This document shows positions 31,924-33,476 of a DNA stretch of 33,476 nt, one piece after another (within the stretch, counting starts at the first letter, position 1; every line of letters starts with the position of its first letter). Where the stretch lies: the NCBI RefSeq assembly GCF_024055665.1, contig NZ_JAMXMC010000020.1, positions 1 through 33,476 of the forward strand, given 5' to 3'. The notes beneath the pieces were generated by a model that ran no database searches, was not told the DNA's origin, and saw only the letters and a list, made by a program, of their open reading frames with translations. The DNA comes from Ideonella oryzae (GTDB taxonomy: Bacteria > Pseudomonadota > Gammaproteobacteria > Burkholderiales > Burkholderiaceae_C). A program made the translations under genes and the position numbers.

Positions 31924-32286
31924 CTAGAGTCGTTCCAGCTCGATGGTGGCGCCAAGAGATGCAGGCTGGAAATGCTCCGTTGCTTGAGTGCCAGTGACCT
32001 GGAGCCGCAACCGAGCGGGCCCCACCCAGCGTGAGGTCACTTCGGTGCCATCCTCTGGCCTTTGCAGCACGCACTCTGACTGCCCCGCGTGAGAGACCCA
32101 CACTTCGATGGCCGGCGCTTCACCACCAAAGTGCGGCCCATAGACCACCTCACGAACCTCGGCGGTGTAGGCACCGTTCACAGAAGCGGTCTGGGAAAGC
32201 ACGTTCACTTCCAGATTGCGAGAACAGGCGCTCACCAGGGCCGTCGCCAACACTGCGAAGACGCGAGGAAGAAGTCGAGTGGTCAT
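31924..32286 (-). CDS. Small hypothetical lipoprotein
   Basis: A protein of 120 residues from the ATG at 32286. The N-terminus MTTRLLPRVFAVLATALVSAC is a lipoprotein signal with lipobox VSAC (C21). The mature part is beta-rich (VNGAYTAEVREVVYGPHFGG, then APAIEVWVSH). No family is recognised. The open frame extends upstream to 32592, but the extension lacks a convincing start; it does hold a hydrophobic stretch (TTLYAGLVAASAGYAWV). It is convergent with hipA. It probably faces the periplasm. Role unknown. Confidence 0.7.
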   Translation of the reverse strand: MTTRLLPRVFAVLATALVSACSRNLEVNVLSQTASVNGAYTAEVREVVYGPHFGGEAPAIEVWVSHAGQSECVLQRPEDGTEVTSRWVGPARLRLQVTGTQATEHFQPASLGATIELERL

Positions 32287-32617
32287 CGCAGTCTGGCGGT
32301 GGGTTAAGGTGCCGCGCTTGCTGGTAAGGGGGCGCGTTCGCGTTCTGTCATTTGTCACCCACGCATAGCCTGCTGAGGCGGCGACGAGGCCGGCGTACAG
32401 CGTGGTCAAGGGATGGGCGAGTTTTGTGAAGAGCGCTTGTCGAAAGGGGGGGCCGGTTCCCAATGGCGTGCTGGATTCTGGCAAATGGCGTGGACTATGC
32501 GGCCCGCCAGCAGCCTCCGCAGGCCGCCAGAAACGGGCGCACTGTGTGTGCCGCCATCGCTTCGTCACCTGGGACTCCGAACTGTTGGTCACGCCGCCAT
32601 CGAGTAGGCTTCCACCT
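32287..32617. other. 331-base stretch without a supported gene
   Basis: Frames are open on both strands, but none shows a convincing start and natural composition over its length. On the minus strand, a possible membrane segment precedes the lipoprotein start and might be part of a decayed or separate small gene. No terminator, attachment site or repeat was recognised. Confidence 0.5.
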
Positions 32618-32914
32618 ATGGCATACCCGGCAAAAGTCGTCCTGCACTGCCCCCATGGCTATGTTGCCCGGCTGGATGCTCTGGTCGAGAGGTTCCTGGC
32701 AGATGGAGTGCAATTCGTCGGTGTCGTCGGCGAGGACTGCGTGCGGGTTGAACACATCATTGATGAGATTGTGGTCGGCACCGGTCAAGACCCAGCACGG
32801 TTCATCTTGACGTCTTCCCATCCTGGCGAGTCAGTGGCAGGCGTGGTTGAGTTCGCTCGCCTCCTGTCTACCGCTGGGGATGGCGAGGCTCAGGTGGTCC
32901 TGCTCAGTGAATAG
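32618..32914 (+). CDS. Hypothetical protein
   Basis: A protein of 98 residues from ATG 32618 (MAYPAKVVLHCPHGYVARLD). It has alternating hydrophobic strands and helices (FLADGVQFVGVVGEDCVRVE, then GESVAGVVEFARLLS) like a small alpha/beta domain. No signal peptide or known motif is present. The ribosome site is weak. I do not recognise the family. The next gene follows on the same strand after 72 bases. Confidence 0.6.
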   Translation: MAYPAKVVLHCPHGYVARLDALVERFLADGVQFVGVVGEDCVRVEHIIDEIVVGTGQDPARFILTSSHPGESVAGVVEFARLLSTAGDGEAQVVLLSE

Positions 32915-32986
32915 GACCCGTTGGCCATGAGCTGATTTCAGCAAGCGCAGCGTCAAGACCTTCAGCAACACCCCGGTAGGAACCGT

Positions 32987-33277
32987 ATGGAAGAGCACCT
33001 CAATCTGCAAATGCGTGATCGACATGGAACCCCGGTCACGGTTGGGGATGTCGTTCGCGTTCTCGAGATAGCGCCTGAGGTTCTGGCGTTGCTGGCCGAT
33101 GATGAAAGGCCGCATCACGAGGCGATGCTCGGCAAGGAATACGAGATCGATGATCTACCAGAGCCAGGCAAGATCAGTGTCTCGATCTGGTGGGAGGAAG
33201 GGGAAGGGCGCACTGCTCACGGCGGGCTCTATCTTCTCTCGCACGAGTTTGAGTTTGTCCGCAAGGGCGGCTCTTAG
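32987..33277 (+). CDS. Hypothetical protein
   Basis: A protein of 96 residues from ATG 32987, preceded by TAGGAACC. It starts MEEHLNLQMRDRHGTPVTVG and contains VGDVVRVLEIAPEVL and KISVSIWWEEGEG, suggesting a small beta-barrel (SH3-like) fold. The family is unknown. A stem-loop follows at 33314-33349. Confidence 0.6.
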   Translation: MEEHLNLQMRDRHGTPVTVGDVVRVLEIAPEVLALLADDERPHHEAMLGKEYEIDDLPEPGKISVSIWWEEGEGRTAHGGLYLLSHEFEFVRKGGS

Positions 33278-33313
33278 GCTGGTGGGCCGGCAAGCCGGGG
33301 TGGCGTCCTTGGT

Positions 33314-33349
33314 AACACCCGTATCCAAACCTTGCCATCTGCGGGTGTT
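33314..33349 (+). terminator. Stem-loop after the last complete gene
   Basis: AACACCCG (33314-33321) pairs with CGGGTGTT (33342-33349) across a 20-base loop, 36 bases after the stop at 33277, with only three Ts at its end. It is a possible terminator, weaker than a classic one because the loop is long. Confidence 0.35.
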
Positions 33350-33375
33350 TCGGCGGTGACTCCCTCTGGCGGGGG

Positions 33376-33476
33376 ATGGTGACGGTGTACAGGCTGGCGA
33401 CACTCGTCGCTTCGTCAAACGCCGGTGCCCCCATGGCTGCCCTGCCTTCTGCCGCTTTGTCCTCTGAACTCGATGC
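33376..33476 (+). CDS. Possible partial gene start at right edge
   Basis: An ATG at 33376 directly after a GGGGG run opens a frame that stays open to the end of the window (33 codons). A second in-frame ATG at 33433 begins MAALPSAALSSELDA. Too short to identify; it may be chance. Confidence 0.25.
   Translation, partial: MVTVYRLATLVASSNAGAPMAALPSAALSSELD

Noticed and set aside
31924-33277. Integron gene cassettes
   Set aside because: The small genes with spacers prompted a look for attC core sites, but no convincing paired core sequences were seen.

Overview
The window reads as chromosomal DNA of a high-GC, Gram-negative betaproteobacterium, most likely of the order Burkholderiales (relatives of Ideonella, Rubrivivax or Leptothrix). 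This rests on the roughly 65-70 percent GC coding style, the many exported lipoproteins, the TonB-dependent receptor and porin, and the family mix. The genus is an inference. No tRNA, rRNA, CRISPR array, integrase or intact insertion sequence was seen.

Layout. (1) 1-623: two overlapping small hypothetical genes on the minus strand; the first runs off the left edge. (2) 829-3585: a NiCoT nickel/cobalt permease divergent from a membrane diguanylate cyclase. (3) 3617-7756: a TonB-dependent receptor divergent from a NarL-type histidine kinase/response regulator pair, with a 10-bp-arm inverted repeat between them. (4) 7757-12124: a near-consensus sigma-54 promoter ahead of two lipoprotein genes, a di-heme oxidoreductase fused to a discoidin-like domain and a GH128-like glycoside hydrolase. 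(5) 12179-16640: a promoter overlapped by a Fur-like box drives five tightly packed genes: MauG/CcpA-type di-heme peroxidase, porin-like barrel protein, FMN-binding protein with a flavinylation motif, ApbE flavin transferase and a His-rich four-helix membrane protein. Together these look like an iron-regulated extracytoplasmic electron-transfer system. (6) 16829-20426: a catabolic-looking operon of flavin monooxygenase, Rid-family protein lacking the RidA catalytic Arg, DUF1028 protein and M20 deacetylase. (7) 20461-28026, minus strand: an accessory block. It holds a MmeI-like DNA methyltransferase, an SF2 helicase and a GIY-YIG protein in one overlapping operon, preceded by a relE fragment, a frameshifted yhcG (DUF1016) remnant and an intact Phd/RelE pair. 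The methyltransferase carries a lower-GC stretch covering its specificity half. (8) 28069-30081: a LysR regulator divergent from a LysO-type exporter with a T-N11-A dyad between. (9) 30099-31848: a hipBA module with a clear operator. (10) 31924-33476: small unknown genes, including a lipoprotein.

The two best candidates for systems without a well-known name are the Fur-boxed flavin/heme operon (12179-16640) and the methyltransferase-helicase-GIY-YIG operon (20461-26556). The sigma-54-driven di-heme oxidoreductase plus GH128 pair is the third. All functional statements come from reading motifs by eye; no database search was run.
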